Source of the DNA: Vagococcus allomyrinae
GTDB lineage: Bacteria > Bacillota > Bacilli > Lactobacillales > Vagococcaceae
DNA: 64,000 nt
NCBI RefSeq assembly: GCF_017829975.1
Contig: NZ_JAEEGA010000004.1
Location: forward strand, 124,001-188,000
Direction: 5' to 3'
Shown here: positions 56,455-63,837 of the stretch, piece after piece
How the letters are laid out: every line of letters starts with the position of its first letter
Position numbering within the stretch: position 1 is the stretch's first letter
The notes under the pieces: model-generated
Database searches by the model: none
The model's input: only the letters and a program-made list of their open reading frames with translations
Told to the model about the DNA's origin: nothing
Position numbers and translations under genes: made by a program

Positions 56455-56798
56455 ACGATTTGAAATTTAATGGGGAACTTTGGCGTTTTTAAGCATTTCT
56501 CCCTCAACTTTTGGCTTATTTCTTTGAGTTCCCCTTAATCTGTTAGTCTTGTAGCTTAACAATGACAGATTAAGTTGGTGCCTCTTTTTTCAATAATACT
56601 CAACGTGAGTTACAGCTTTTGGGCAGAACGTTTGTTTCGAGCAAACCTCTGATGTTCCACAACTACTGCCATGCCGATTATTGCCTATGAGCTTGTTAGG
56701 CTTTTATCCCCCTAAACCCTTTCATTTAACGGTTATTATGACAGAATTGTCACTAGAAATATCACAGCATAGATGTTAATGTTAGGATAATAAACCCA
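56455..56798. other. Gene-free stretch
   Basis: A run of AAGTTCCCC-type partial complements (GGGGAACTTTGG near 56471 and AGTTCCCC near 56527) may form the terminator of the small membrane gene. Nothing else is visible. Confidence 0.4.
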
Positions 56799-56819
56799 TT
56801 GATTGGAGGCTATGATCTC

Positions 56820-57002
56820 ATGAATATTCCAAAAGAAAACATCAGCTTAGGCCTTACCTCGGTTGCACTATTACTCCTATGCTATTTCTTTGAGAAACAA
56901 TTACCGTTTACCATTTTTCAAGCTAGCGTCGTTATTATTCTCCTTATTGTTCCCCTTGGAAAATGGCTGATTGCTAAAAAACTCACTCCCCAAAAAAGCT
57001 AG
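56820..57002 (+). CDS. Small two-helix membrane protein, 60 aa
   Basis: ATG 56820, 10 nt after GGAGG; the longer TTG frame at 56799 overlaps the site. Two hydrophobic helices (about 11-25 and 30-50) and a basic tail KKLTPQKS. The stop codon lies in the terminator stem. Family not recognised. Confidence 0.6.
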   Translation: MNIPKENISLGLTSVALLLLCYFFEKQLPFTIFQASVVIILLIVPLGKWLIAKKLTPQKS

Positions 57003-57023
57003 GATAATTTATCCTAGCTTTTT
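56993..57023 (+). terminator. Terminator overlapping the stop of the small membrane gene
   Basis: AAAAAGCTAGGATAA and TTATCCTAGCTTTTT, perfect 15-bp arms separated by one base. Confidence 0.9.
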
Positions 57024-57105
57024 CAGTTCCATCATGATTAATAGAAGGCCACCTTTACAAAAATCAGCTAAAATGATATTCTTTTAGTAAGAAACGGAGG
57101 TAAAT

Positions 57106-57426
57106 ATGTCAAAAGCAAGCTATTTTGCTTCACTACTTCAAAACGGGCAAACCGTTGAAAAGTATAAAGAAGCAGGAAATTCTATGTTGCCAATTATTAA
57201 ATCTAATCAACCTGTTAGTTTAATTCCTGTTACAGCTAAAACTACTTTAGAGATTAAAGATATTGTTTTTTGTAAAGTCAAAGGAAATTACTACACACAC
57301 TTAATTTCATCTATTAGAAATCGCAACGGTACTATCGAGTATCAAATTTCTAATAATCATGGTTACGTAAACGGTTGGATTAAGAAAGCTAATATTTTTG
57401 GTAAAGTCGTCAAAATTTGGAATTAA
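57106..57426 (+). CDS. S24/S26 (LexA/signal peptidase-like) family small protein
   Basis: 106 residues. The GNSMLPIIKSNQPVSLI segment matches the catalytic Ser region (G-x-S-M-x-P) of S24/S26 peptidases, followed by LEIKDIVFCKVKGNYYTHLI, the usual G-D-I-V-x-x-K strand pair and H-x-I. The Lys-containing segment of active peptidases is not certain. Too short for a LexA-type repressor with a DNA-binding domain; may be a free-standing protease domain of phage or plasmid origin. ACGGAGG precedes the ATG. Monocistronic. Confidence 0.65.
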   Translation: MSKASYFASLLQNGQTVEKYKEAGNSMLPIIKSNQPVSLIPVTAKTTLEIKDIVFCKVKGNYYTHLISSIRNRNGTIEYQISNNHGYVNGWIKKANIFGKVVKIWN

Positions 57427-57606
57427 TTCCAAGTTTATTTTTTTGCTTTTGATTCTTACCCCTGTCACCTAAGTTTATCATCACTACCTAAACACCCATC
57501 CCTGATGTATCAAAAAGTTCTTCGTTAGGTTAATCTTCCCTTTCTCTTTGACCACCCTTCATTTATGGCCCAATTAAAATGATTAATTGAAAGGAGAGTT
57601 CATTTC

Positions 57607-57768
57607 ATGACTAAAAAAGAAAAACGGTTTATCACTGAAGCTCATAATGATCTTTATCAAATTGTTGCCGATACAAAAACGAGCGTTCAATACCTTTTCG
57701 CACCTAGTACTGGTATAACACCTCAACTTGACTCTAATGGCAAATTACTTCTAGCAGATAAAGAATAG
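57607..57768 (+). CDS. DUF6440-like small protein, 53 aa
   Basis: ATG 57607 after AAAGGAGAG. The stretch DTKTSVQYLF followed by GITPQLDSNGKLLLADKE is the pattern of DUF6440 proteins (D-x-x-T-G-V-x-Y-L then G-L-T-P-L-x-D-x-x-G-K-P). It is a paralogue of the gene at 62307-62483. Function unknown; products of this kind are common in accessory regions of Firmicutes. Confidence 0.65.
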   Translation: MTKKEKRFITEAHNDLYQIVADTKTSVQYLFAPSTGITPQLDSNGKLLLADKE

Positions 57769-57874
57769 TAGCTGATCAGTATTTAAGTAACCATAAGTTC
57801 TATAACCCCCCTTTTTATCACAAAAGTGTAAGACCATGTTAGCAATTTCGAGTTGAATCCTCCTAATTCTTGGT

Positions 57875-57915
57875 ATAGTTAATTCATCAAGTAGCACACA
57901 GGAGGAATTAACTAT
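57875..57915 (+). repeat. 11-bp inverted repeat around the start of the 29-aa peptide gene
   Basis: ATAGTTAATTC (57875-57885) and GAATTAACTAT (57905-57915) enclose the AGGAGGA ribosome binding site, and the right arm covers the first two bases of the start codon. If transcribed from upstream it would fold over the translation start; if TATAGT at 57874 is the -10, the left arm is promoter DNA and the repeat is an operator. Confidence 0.5.
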
Positions 57916-58003
57916 GGATACAGCAGTATTAGCAGCCGTTGTTTGGTCAATTTGTATGATCATTCGAGAAGCAAAAAGAAAGAAAAAATTGACTAAAAAT
58001 TAA
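57914..58003 (+). CDS. 29-residue membrane peptide with basic tail (type I toxin-like)
   Basis: MDTAVLAAVVWSICMII forms one hydrophobic helix, followed by REAKRKKKLTKN. AGGAGGA (57900-57906) is 7 nt before ATG 57914, and a terminator begins at the stop codon. Size, single helix and cationic end are those of small membrane toxins of type I systems (TxpA, Fst-like), but no antisense RNA was proved. It could equally be a small stress peptide. Confidence 0.55.
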   Translation: MDTAVLAAVVWSICMIIREAKRKKKLTKN

Positions 58004-58024
58004 GACCACAATTATGGTCTTTTT
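58002..58024 (+). terminator. Terminator of the 29-aa peptide gene
   Basis: AAGACCA-caatta-TGGTCTT followed by T4; the stop TAA overlaps the left arm. Confidence 0.8.
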
Positions 58025-58238
58025 TCCTACTGACTTCATGATTCAATCACAATTAACCACCACGATTCTTCATTCATTTCTATTTTTATGGAGTTTCTGA
58101 CTGTTTTTATCAAAAGTTCTGATCTGATATTTTTACAACGTGACCTTAAAATTGAATTCTCAAATAAAATATTTGGTTTTTTTGTTACTTTCGCATCATC
58201 TCAAATTATTGCATGATCATACAATACATGGAATTATC

Positions 58239-58499
58239 ATGAAAAAGCTAGGGATAATTATTGTTATTGATATTATTTTTGTCATGCTACTCTTTAATTT
58301 TATGCCAACATACAAAGAATACGATGTTAACAATTGGAAGCTATTTATTTCTCAGTTGGTCATACTATCAGTTATTCTTGTTGGCTACTCTGCCCATCGT
58401 TTTTTAGCTAAAACAACAAAAAGTTGTCTTAGGAGAGGGTTTTTATTTTCCGTAATTTTATCAATTACGACCATTCACGTACTATTTGAAACCATTTAA
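58239..58499 (+). CDS. Small three-helix membrane protein
   Basis: About 86 residues from ATG 58239 (MKKLGIIIVIDIIF), with a weak TGGA before it; the frame extends upstream to 58140 but that part looks non-native. Three hydrophobic helices (about 3-20, 33-49, 65-85) with a short basic loop (KTTKSCLRRG). Not recognised. Confidence 0.45.
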   Translation: MKKLGIIIVIDIIFVMLLFNFMPTYKEYDVNNWKLFISQLVILSVILVGYSAHRFLAKTTKSCLRRGFLFSVILSITTIHVLFETI

Positions 58500-58567
58500 G
58501 CATATTCTTCATAAGTTCCTAATATTTTGGCTATCATCACCTCATAAAATATTAGGAGGTAATATTT

Positions 58568-58768
58568 ATGTTTGAATACAAAACTGAACTATTAGAAACA
58601 AGTGTCAAATGGACGAAGGACGGTGCCAATGAAAAAGATTTGTTACAATTAGATGCTCTCCTTAATTTACGCGCCAAAGAAGGATGGGAACTTGTCACTC
58701 ATGGCTATATGCCTATCCTTACATCCTCACGCAGCGCATTCCTGATTACATTTAGAAAAACACTCTGA
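58568..58768 (+). CDS. DUF4177 small protein
   Basis: 66 residues: FEYKTELLETS, then LLNLRAKEGWELVTHGYMP and FLITFRKTL. The E/Q-G-W-E-L-V centre with an N-terminal Y-K/E-Y-K strand is the DUF4177 signature. AGGAGG precedes the ATG. Closely similar to the gene at 63524-63724 (same length, most residues shared), so the two are recent paralogues. Function unknown. Confidence 0.8.
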   Translation: MFEYKTELLETSVKWTKDGANEKDLLQLDALLNLRAKEGWELVTHGYMPILTSSRSAFLITFRKTL

Positions 58769-58778
58769 TGTCATTTAC

Positions 58779-58806
58779 TCACCGCATATATGCGGTGAGC
58801 TTTTTT
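58779..58806 (+). terminator. Terminator of the first DUF4177 gene
   Basis: CTCACCGCATA/TATGCGGTGAG palindrome followed by CTTTTTT. Confidence 0.9.
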
Positions 58807-58920
58807 AAAAATTATTTACAGTTCCTTTTTAGTAATTAAAACTGGACTCTTTTTTGCACTTTACACAATTTTTGTTAAACTATACTACTCACGATAAAAA
58901 ATATCTACGGAGCTATGTAC

Positions 58921-59385
58921 ATGAAAAAAATAGCAAACCACTTTGGCGTCTATGGCGTCTTGATAAAAAATGAAAAATTACTTCCATACAAAAACAGCTT
59001 TGATCTTCCTGGTGGCAGCCAAGAAGAAGGAGAAAGCCTAGTTCGTACACTTATTAGGGAAGTCAAAGAAGAAACTGGCTATGACATACTATCTTATAAA
59101 AATAATAGAATCTACGATTCGTTTGTACAACCTACAGACGATTCTAATTGTGTCCATCATGTGTTTGCATTATATGATATCGAAATTGATTTTAGTGCGC
59201 AAACTGAAATACCTGAACAAGTAATTGATGGCGCTAACGATTCTTCAGGGGTTATCTTTGTCGATATAAAGTCTATTAATAGTGATAACACCTTTCCAAT
59301 TGTTTTAAAGGTTTTAGATGAACTGAAAAAAAGAAATAATTTTTTTGAAGCATCTTTTTTTTTCTCACTGGACTGTCAACACTAA
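58921..59385 (+). CDS. Nudix hydrolase
   Basis: About 154 residues. Nudix box GGSQEEGESLVRTLIREVKE-ETGY is complete, after GVYGVLIKNEKLLPYK and LPGG. The second ATG (58921) is preferred because ACGGAG is 9 nt before it; the first (58915) is too close to that site. Substrate unknown. The C-terminus (FFEASFFFSLDCQH) looks divergent from other Nudix proteins. Confidence 0.85.
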   Translation: MKKIANHFGVYGVLIKNEKLLPYKNSFDLPGGSQEEGESLVRTLIREVKEETGYDILSYKNNRIYDSFVQPTDDSNCVHHVFALYDIEIDFSAQTEIPEQVIDGANDSSGVIFVDIKSINSDNTFPIVLKVLDELKKRNNFFEASFFFSLDCQH

Positions 59386-59501
59386 GCTTCAAATCTTCTA
59401 GGTATTACTAAAACCTCTTTGATTATTCCTATCAATTATTTTGACAAACTTTCTATGCTATAATCTTTGTAAATACCTACTTGGGAAAGGACGGGATACT
59501 T

Positions 59502-59933
59502 TTGACTGTTATCACTCACGATACTGATAATTTTTTTTCATTCCATGATGCTCCAATTGTTAATTGCTACTTCAAAACTCCATACTTATGTTTTGAATTT
59601 GAATACGTTTATTGTTGGTTGAACAACAATAATACCCCTGCAATTTATTCTTCCGAAGGATGCCCTAAACTCATTATCAGCATTGACAATATAACTAGTT
59701 GGATAGATTGGGAATCTGGACTAGACTACACTGATGAATTCGAAAGTCATCTTCCAAATTTAATCGGGACAGAATTCTTATCGTTTGAACGTCAACATAA
59801 TTTAGGTGAAATCACACTTGTTGGTGAAATATGTGAATTTACATTTGAAAGCTATCAAATTATCGTTGAACCTAGTAACTTACATTTTTATCGAAATTTT
59901 TCTAAAGCTGATTTATCTGTAAAATTTCATTAA
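59502..59933 (+). CDS. Hypothetical protein, 143 aa
   Basis: TTG 59502, 5 nt after GGACGGG; the longer TTG frame at 59481 overlaps that site. Predicted soluble, Tyr/Trp-rich, no membrane helix and no signal peptide: ITHDTDNFFSFHDAP, then FEFEYVYCWLN, SWIDWESGLDYTDE and a C-terminal FESYQIIVEPSNLHFYR strand pair. Small orphan proteins of this look are often immunity proteins, but nothing here proves it. Confidence 0.6.
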   Translation: MTVITHDTDNFFSFHDAPIVNCYFKTPYLCFEFEYVYCWLNNNNTPAIYSSEGCPKLIISIDNITSWIDWESGLDYTDEFESHLPNLIGTEFLSFERQHNLGEITLVGEICEFTFESYQIIVEPSNLHFYRNFSKADLSVKFH

Positions 59934-59939
59934 GTTTAA

Positions 59940-60058
59940 TCACGTGTATAGAAAGCACTAAAACTCCCTTAGTGAAATTACAACCTCTTCTGCTCCCCTT
60001 TTTGATTCAACGTGAAAATCAAAAATGATTGTTAATTGCTCTAGCAATTACATCCTTC
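59940..60058. other. Gene-free gap
   Basis: Nothing recognised apart from the promoter that starts at 60059. Confidence 0.4.
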
Positions 60059-60107
60059 TTGACATATACTTATAAATAACTTTTACTTTATAAGGGAGGT
60101 TTTAAGA

Positions 60108-60267
60108 TGAAATTTTCTTTCGGAAAATTTTTTGGTAAACAATTTTCAAAATCATATACCTTTGCCTTCAAAAAAAATGGATTAATCACTTAGTGTTTAC
60201 TGTCGTTATTTTTTTAGTTTTTTATTTTCTGATATTCAAAAAAAATCTGCTACCAGCTCTTTTTTGA
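60108..60267 (+). pseudogene. Short cationic ORF with A8 run; full frame needs a shift
   Basis: ATG 60108 after AAGGGAGG and near a TTGACA promoter at about 60059. The frame gives MKFSFGKFFGKQFSKSYTFA then stops after 28 residues. An A8 run (60170-60177) precedes the stop; with one extra A the frame continues to 60265 as KKKWINHLVFTVVIFLVFYF and a basic end, a single-helix membrane protein of about 54 residues. Either a frameshifted gene, a transcriptional-slippage gene, or a genuine 28-residue cationic peptide. Confidence 0.4.
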
Positions 60268-60406
60268 ACAGCTATCAGTTATCTTTCTCAACAAATACAA
60301 TCAGTTATTCGTTCTTATTGATAGTTCCTATCGTAAAGAATCATAACCTCAGCCCACGTTAACTCTAAAAGAATCATTATTAATCGATCAACAGGAGAGT
60401 GATTGT

Positions 60407-60811
60407 ATGTCAACATACAAATGTAGTTGCTTTTGTAAATCTGTTCAATTTCAGGCTACGTTAAAAAATTTAGACTTAGTCGTCTGTCATTGTTCAATGT
60501 GTAGAAAATTGACAGGCTCTACTGGATTTGCCAGTTTAGAATGTGCTAATGATGTAACATTTATTTCAAAAAAACACCTAGCCATATTTAACTCCTCAGA
60601 AGTCGCTGAACGCGGGTTTTGCTCAAATTGTGGCACGACGTTATTTGATCACTTTAAACCAGCCAACGCCTTTTTCATCCCTCCTGCTATTATAGAAAAT
60701 TTGCCTGAGGAAAATATCCACTTTGTTGAAGAAATATATTTTGATAATAAACCATCTTATTACGCTTATAAAAATAAGACTAAAAAAAAGAATGAGTCTA
60801 ACTTTAAGTAG
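60407..60811 (+). CDS. GFA/CENP-V-family zinc protein
   Basis: 134 residues. Zinc ligands CSCFC near residue 7, CHCSMC near 27, and CSNCG near 75, the set found in glutathione-dependent formaldehyde-activating enzyme (GFA) domains; VQF-x-A and GFASLE are typical. Firmicutes usually lack glutathione, so the substrate here is uncertain. CAGGAG precedes the ATG. Confidence 0.85.
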   Translation: MSTYKCSCFCKSVQFQATLKNLDLVVCHCSMCRKLTGSTGFASLECANDVTFISKKHLAIFNSSEVAERGFCSNCGTTLFDHFKPANAFFIPPAIIENLPEENIHFVEEIYFDNKPSYYAYKNKTKKKNESNFK

Positions 60812-60832
60812 CTTTTTAAAGAAATCATCTCC

Positions 60833-60870
60833 CCCTTCCGTCCTTAGCTCATAACGTAAGGACGGAAGGG
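60833..60870 (+). promoter_or_regulatory. Perfect 14-bp hairpin sequestering a ribosome binding site
   Basis: CCCTTCCGTCCTTA (60833-60846) pairs perfectly with TAAGGACGGAAGGG (60857-60870) around a 10-nt loop. The right arm contains GGAAGGG, the only plausible ribosome binding site for the 24-residue peptide starting 5 nt later. It lacks a T run, so it is unlikely to be only a terminator for the GFA gene. Confidence 0.6.
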
Positions 60871-60875
60871 ATCGC

Positions 60876-60950
60876 ATGAAAATAATTTGGCTGGTAAGCG
60901 CCTGTATCTTTTTAGCTCTCTATGCTTCAAAACCAAAAAATAAAAAGTAA
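60876..60950 (+). CDS. 24-residue membrane peptide with basic tail (type I toxin-like)
   Basis: MKIIWLVSACIFLALYASKP followed by KNKK. One hydrophobic helix and a lysine-rich end, like the 29-residue peptide at 57914. The start lies 5 nt below a hairpin that buries its ribosome binding site. A terminator (GCAAT-gagaactg-ATTGC, T8) follows within 10 nt. A real, tightly translation-controlled peptide seems likely; toxin function is inference. Confidence 0.5.
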   Translation: MKIIWLVSACIFLALYASKPKNKK

Positions 60951-60955
60951 CTTTT

Positions 60956-60983
60956 TGCAATGAGAACTGATTGCTTTTTTTTT
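60956..60983 (+). terminator. Terminator after the 24-aa peptide gene
   Basis: GCAAT/ATTGC stem with a long T run (T8). Confidence 0.7.
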
Positions 60984-61054
60984 GGAATTTACTGTTCACA
61001 AAAATTATGACGGCACCATTTTTATGGTACAATAAATTAAAAGAGGTATTTAAA

Positions 61055-61354
61055 ATGACCCGAAAGAATTCAAAATCAGCCTGTTTTTTGATTATTCTCT
61101 CCCTAATTAGCACTATTCCTCAACTTTATGCAATATCAAGATTCACGGATTCCAATATCATACAGTCGTTATACCCTGGAGTTCCTATTTTATTTTTTGT
61201 GGGAAACACATTGTCATTCATCATGTCGCTCATGCTCTTTAGAAATACTCGTTCTAAATTTGCATTGATTCCGCTAGTCATTTCAGCTTTAGTTATCATT
61301 ACCTACCTTGGCCTATATATAGCTGGCTGGCTTATTTTTAGTAATGGCCCTTAG
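61055..61354 (+). CDS. Small three-helix membrane protein, 99 aa
   Basis: ATG 61055 after AAAGAGGT; the frame runs upstream to 60971, but that part has no site. Three hydrophobic helices (about 8-27, 45-62, 75-97). Arginines and lysines at the N-terminus suggest a cytoplasmic start. Family not recognised. Confidence 0.6.
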   Translation: MTRKNSKSACFLIILSLISTIPQLYAISRFTDSNIIQSLYPGVPILFFVGNTLSFIMSLMLFRNTRSKFALIPLVISALVIITYLGLYIAGWLIFSNGP

Positions 61355-61432
61355 GAAGCTATATCGGGTATTAAAAAACGCTTACTTTCAGTCTTTTGTA
61401 AGATAAAACCCATAAAAAAAGAGGTGCTAATA

Positions 61433-61852
61433 GTGACACAATCAATTGTACACATAGCCTTAGTCGTCAACGAATATGATGAAGCTATCGAATTTTATAC
61501 CGAGAAATTAAATTTTTTATTGCTTGAAGATACCTACCAAGCAGAACAAGACAAACGTTGGGTAGTTGTTGCACCGCCAAACTCTAGTGGAACCACTATT
61601 TTATTGGCAAAAGCAGCCAAACCAATTCAAAAAGAATTCATTGGCAACCAAGCTGGCGGGAGAGTCTTTCTTTTCTTAGGAACAGATGATTTTGAGCGAG
61701 ATTATACACAGATGCTAGCTAAAGGAATAGAATTTATTAGACCTCCTAAACACGCCGATTACGGAAAAGTTGCTGTCTTTAAAGACTTATATGGTAATCT
61801 TTGGGACTTAGTTCAATTTAACGATGATCACCCAATGAGTACTCGAGTTTGA
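61433..61852 (+). CDS. VOC (glyoxalase/bleomycin resistance) family protein
   Basis: About 139 residues from GTG 61433; AGAGGTG (61420-61426) contains the first GTG of the longer frame. Two beta-alpha-beta-beta-beta modules: IVHIALVVNEYDEAIEFYTEKLNF and DDFERDYTQMLAKGIEFIRPP, with metal-site His near the N-terminus and C-terminal FKDLYGNLWDLVQ. The HxE pattern at the metal site is partial. Likely an enzyme or drug-binding protein of unknown specificity. Confidence 0.85.
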   Translation: MTQSIVHIALVVNEYDEAIEFYTEKLNFLLLEDTYQAEQDKRWVVVAPPNSSGTTILLAKAAKPIQKEFIGNQAGGRVFLFLGTDDFERDYTQMLAKGIEFIRPPKHADYGKVAVFKDLYGNLWDLVQFNDDHPMSTRV

Positions 61853-61964
61853 CAGTTCACAAGTACCGCATCATTAGAAACAACAGACTTGTCAGCAAAT
61901 TGCGATTGAACCACTACTTTTCTTTTCCCGTGATAGAAATAAAAAACGCATAAGGAGGTTTCAC

Positions 61965-62165
61965 ATGAAAAAATATATTTCTCTTACAATCCTGATCCTG
62001 GCTTTTATTGGTCTCAGTGGCTGCTCCCCAACTGAAAATAAAGACGTCAGCTTAAAAAAAGAAACAATTAGAACCCTCGACTCAAGCAAAATTTATCACG
62101 ATTACTTGCCTGATGATAATGGGACGATTGACTCCAATTTACCTGAAGTTATCACTCCAGAATAA
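61965..62165 (+). CDS. Small lipoprotein
   Basis: 66 residues. Lipoprotein signal peptide with lipobox LSGC near residue 20 (ILILAFIGLSGCSP), then an acidic tail SDLPDDNGTIDSNLPE-like sequence. AGGAGGT lies before the ATG. Function unknown. Confidence 0.75.
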   Translation: MKKYISLTILILAFIGLSGCSPTENKDVSLKKETIRTLDSSKIYHDYLPDDNGTIDSNLPEVITPE

Positions 62166-62306
62166 TCCCTCCATTCTAATTAGGCTTGCCACAACTCTAG
62201 TATTAGATATCATTGAGGGTAATTTTCTTACCCTTCAAGCATTTTAGCCACTCATCAGCTTTTGATTTGATACGATGATGTTAGAAAATGATTGGAAGTT
62301 ACACTG

Positions 62307-62483
62307 ATGACTAATAGATTTGAATTAACGAGTGATAAATTACAAGGTTTTGGGAAAGCAGCTCATATTATCACCGATAGCGAAACTGGCGTTCAGTACT
62401 TAATGGTGGCATTTTCAGGCGGGATTGGCCTCACGCCACTAATTGATTTAGCTGGAAAGCCGATTCCAGCTGAAAAAGAATAG
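62307..62483 (+). CDS. DUF6440-like small protein, 58 aa
   Basis: ATG 62307; TTGGAAG lies upstream and the longer frame starts at that site. TDSETGVQYLMVAFSGGIGL-TPLIDLAGKPI matches the DUF6440 pattern. Paralogue of the 53-residue protein at 57607-57768. A small ORF follows at 62495, 11 nt after its stop, so the two are probably co-transcribed. Confidence 0.7.
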   Translation: MTNRFELTSDKLQGFGKAAHIITDSETGVQYLMVAFSGGIGLTPLIDLAGKPIPAEKE

Positions 62484-62494
62484 GAGGTGAAACT

Positions 62495-62644
62495 ATGACA
62501 TTTAAAAAAGTGATAATATTCAGCCTAAAAGAGTTTAATGACAACAAACCAAACGATGGTTACTCACCTCAAAATGGACATGTCATCAACGTGTTTTTTA
62601 GTGCCAATAGATTAACGGAATGTGTGGCAGTTGGCTTTCAATAA
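62495..62644 (+). CDS. Small hypothetical protein, 49 aa
   Basis: ATG 62495 after AGGAGGTGA. MTFKKVIIFSLKEFNDNKPN, then a Gly/Pro/Asn-rich middle and VINVFFSANRLTECVAVGFQ. It is downstream of the DUF6440-like gene and ends before a terminator. Not recognised. Confidence 0.55.
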   Translation: MTFKKVIIFSLKEFNDNKPNDGYSPQNGHVINVFFSANRLTECVAVGFQ

Positions 62645-62659
62645 ATAGATTAATAGGTG

Positions 62660-62687
62660 CCACTTCTTGTTTAAGAAGTGGTTTTTA
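62660..62687 (+). terminator. Terminator after the DUF6440/small ORF unit
   Basis: CCACTTCTT-gttt-AAGAAGTGG with T5. Confidence 0.9.
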
Positions 62688-62895
62688 TCTTTCTAGCACA
62701 TAGTAATCACCCTAATTTTTCTGAAAGCAACAAACAATGATGGTACAATAAAAAACCCGCAATATAAAAAATTGGAAAACGATCTTCGAAAAATAATTCA
62801 TAGTTAGACTTTTATCTTGCTGCATTGATTACGCACTTATCTCATTTTAAAACTGTCACCTAAGATACTTTAACTAAAGCAAAAGGAGAATTAAA

Positions 62896-63294
62896 ATGAC
62901 AAACGAACAAAGACTACTTAACGCTGTCAAAAACGAATTGATTGACAGGTATCCAACTGGTTGGGGAGGTGTAGCCGGTGTTCTGCTAGATACCAATGAC
63001 ATACTTACGAGCATTTCCCCTGATTTTCCAAATGAAGGCTCTAGTGTCTGTATGGAATTGGGTTCTATGCTAGAAGCTGCCAATCAGAACAAAAACATCA
63101 CTCATACAATTTGCCTTGTTAGACATGATGAAATGTCTCCCTTGAAGATTCTCTCGCCTTGTGGGATTTGTTTAGAAAGACTGAGGTTTTGGGGAAACGA
63201 TGTGATGTGTGCTTTGACATCAGACAGTGTCTTAGATCTGAAGTTTGCCAAACTTAGCGAACTCCAACCCCACCATTGGCATAAAGTATACTAA
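62896..63294 (+). CDS. Cytidine deaminase-like protein
   Basis: 132 residues. Zinc motif pair: SVCMELG (Cys-x-Glu, the C-x-E form of the H/C-A-E motif) and SPCGICLERL (P-C-x-x-C). The overall size fits tetrameric cytidine and blasticidin S deaminases. AAAAGGAG precedes the ATG. Substrate uncertain: nucleoside or an antibiotic-like pyrimidine. Monocistronic within the accessory stretch. Confidence 0.85.
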   Translation: MTNEQRLLNAVKNELIDRYPTGWGGVAGVLLDTNDILTSISPDFPNEGSSVCMELGSMLEAANQNKNITHTICLVRHDEMSPLKILSPCGICLERLRFWGNDVMCALTSDSVLDLKFAKLSELQPHHWHKVY

Positions 63295-63523
63295 CTGCAA
63301 CTCTTGCGTCAACACCTTAATCCCTGCTTTACGATGCAAAGATGATCAATAGTAAGGTCACAACTGACTTAACTATTCAAACATCGCCTGTAAACTTTCT
63401 CCCAATCATCAACCACTTCCTTAAATCTGTAGTTTGTGCACATGGTTAAGATGACAACATTGTAATGCCATCTGTATATTATATATCGTATAATTAGTAT
63501 ACAATAACTAGGAGGCTGATTAT

Positions 63524-63724
63524 ATGTACGAATACAAAAGTGAAATTTTAGAAACATCTACAAAGTGGATTAAAGATAGCGCAAATGAAAAAGATTTGAA
63601 ACTACTTGACGACTTGATTAATTCAAGAGCCCAACAAGGATGGGAGCTCGTTACACATGCTTACATGCCTAACGTAGTCGCTACACGAAGCGCCTTTCTG
63701 ATTACGTTTAAAAAAACCATTTAA
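63524..63724 (+). CDS. DUF4177 small protein (second copy)
   Basis: 66 residues. YEYKSEILETSTKWIKD and QGWELVTHAYMP: near match to the protein at 58568-58768 in length and sequence, with differences in the middle (KLLDDLINSRAQ against LQLDALLNLRAK). TAGGAGG precedes the ATG. Duplicated small gene in the accessory stretch. Confidence 0.85.
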   Translation: MYEYKSEILETSTKWIKDSANEKDLKLLDDLINSRAQQGWELVTHAYMPNVVATRSAFLITFKKTI

Positions 63725-63729
63725 TATTT

Positions 63730-63763
63730 ATGGCTCATGGCCTTTAGGCTATGAGCCTTTTTT
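63730..63763 (+). terminator. Terminator of the second DUF4177 gene
   Basis: GGCTCATgGC and GCtATGAGCC pair around a short loop, followed by T6. Confidence 0.85.
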
Positions 63764-63837
63764 ACTTAGTTTTGATCTTCACCGATAAGTCTCGATACTA
63801 CTAAGCACTTATCAATCTTATACAACAAGGAGTCCCT

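Noticed and set aside
57751-57963. 70-residue minus-strand ORF over the 29-aa peptide gene
   Set aside because: No ribosome binding site; the overlapping plus-strand peptide has a strong site and its own terminator, so the minus-strand frame is a chance opening.
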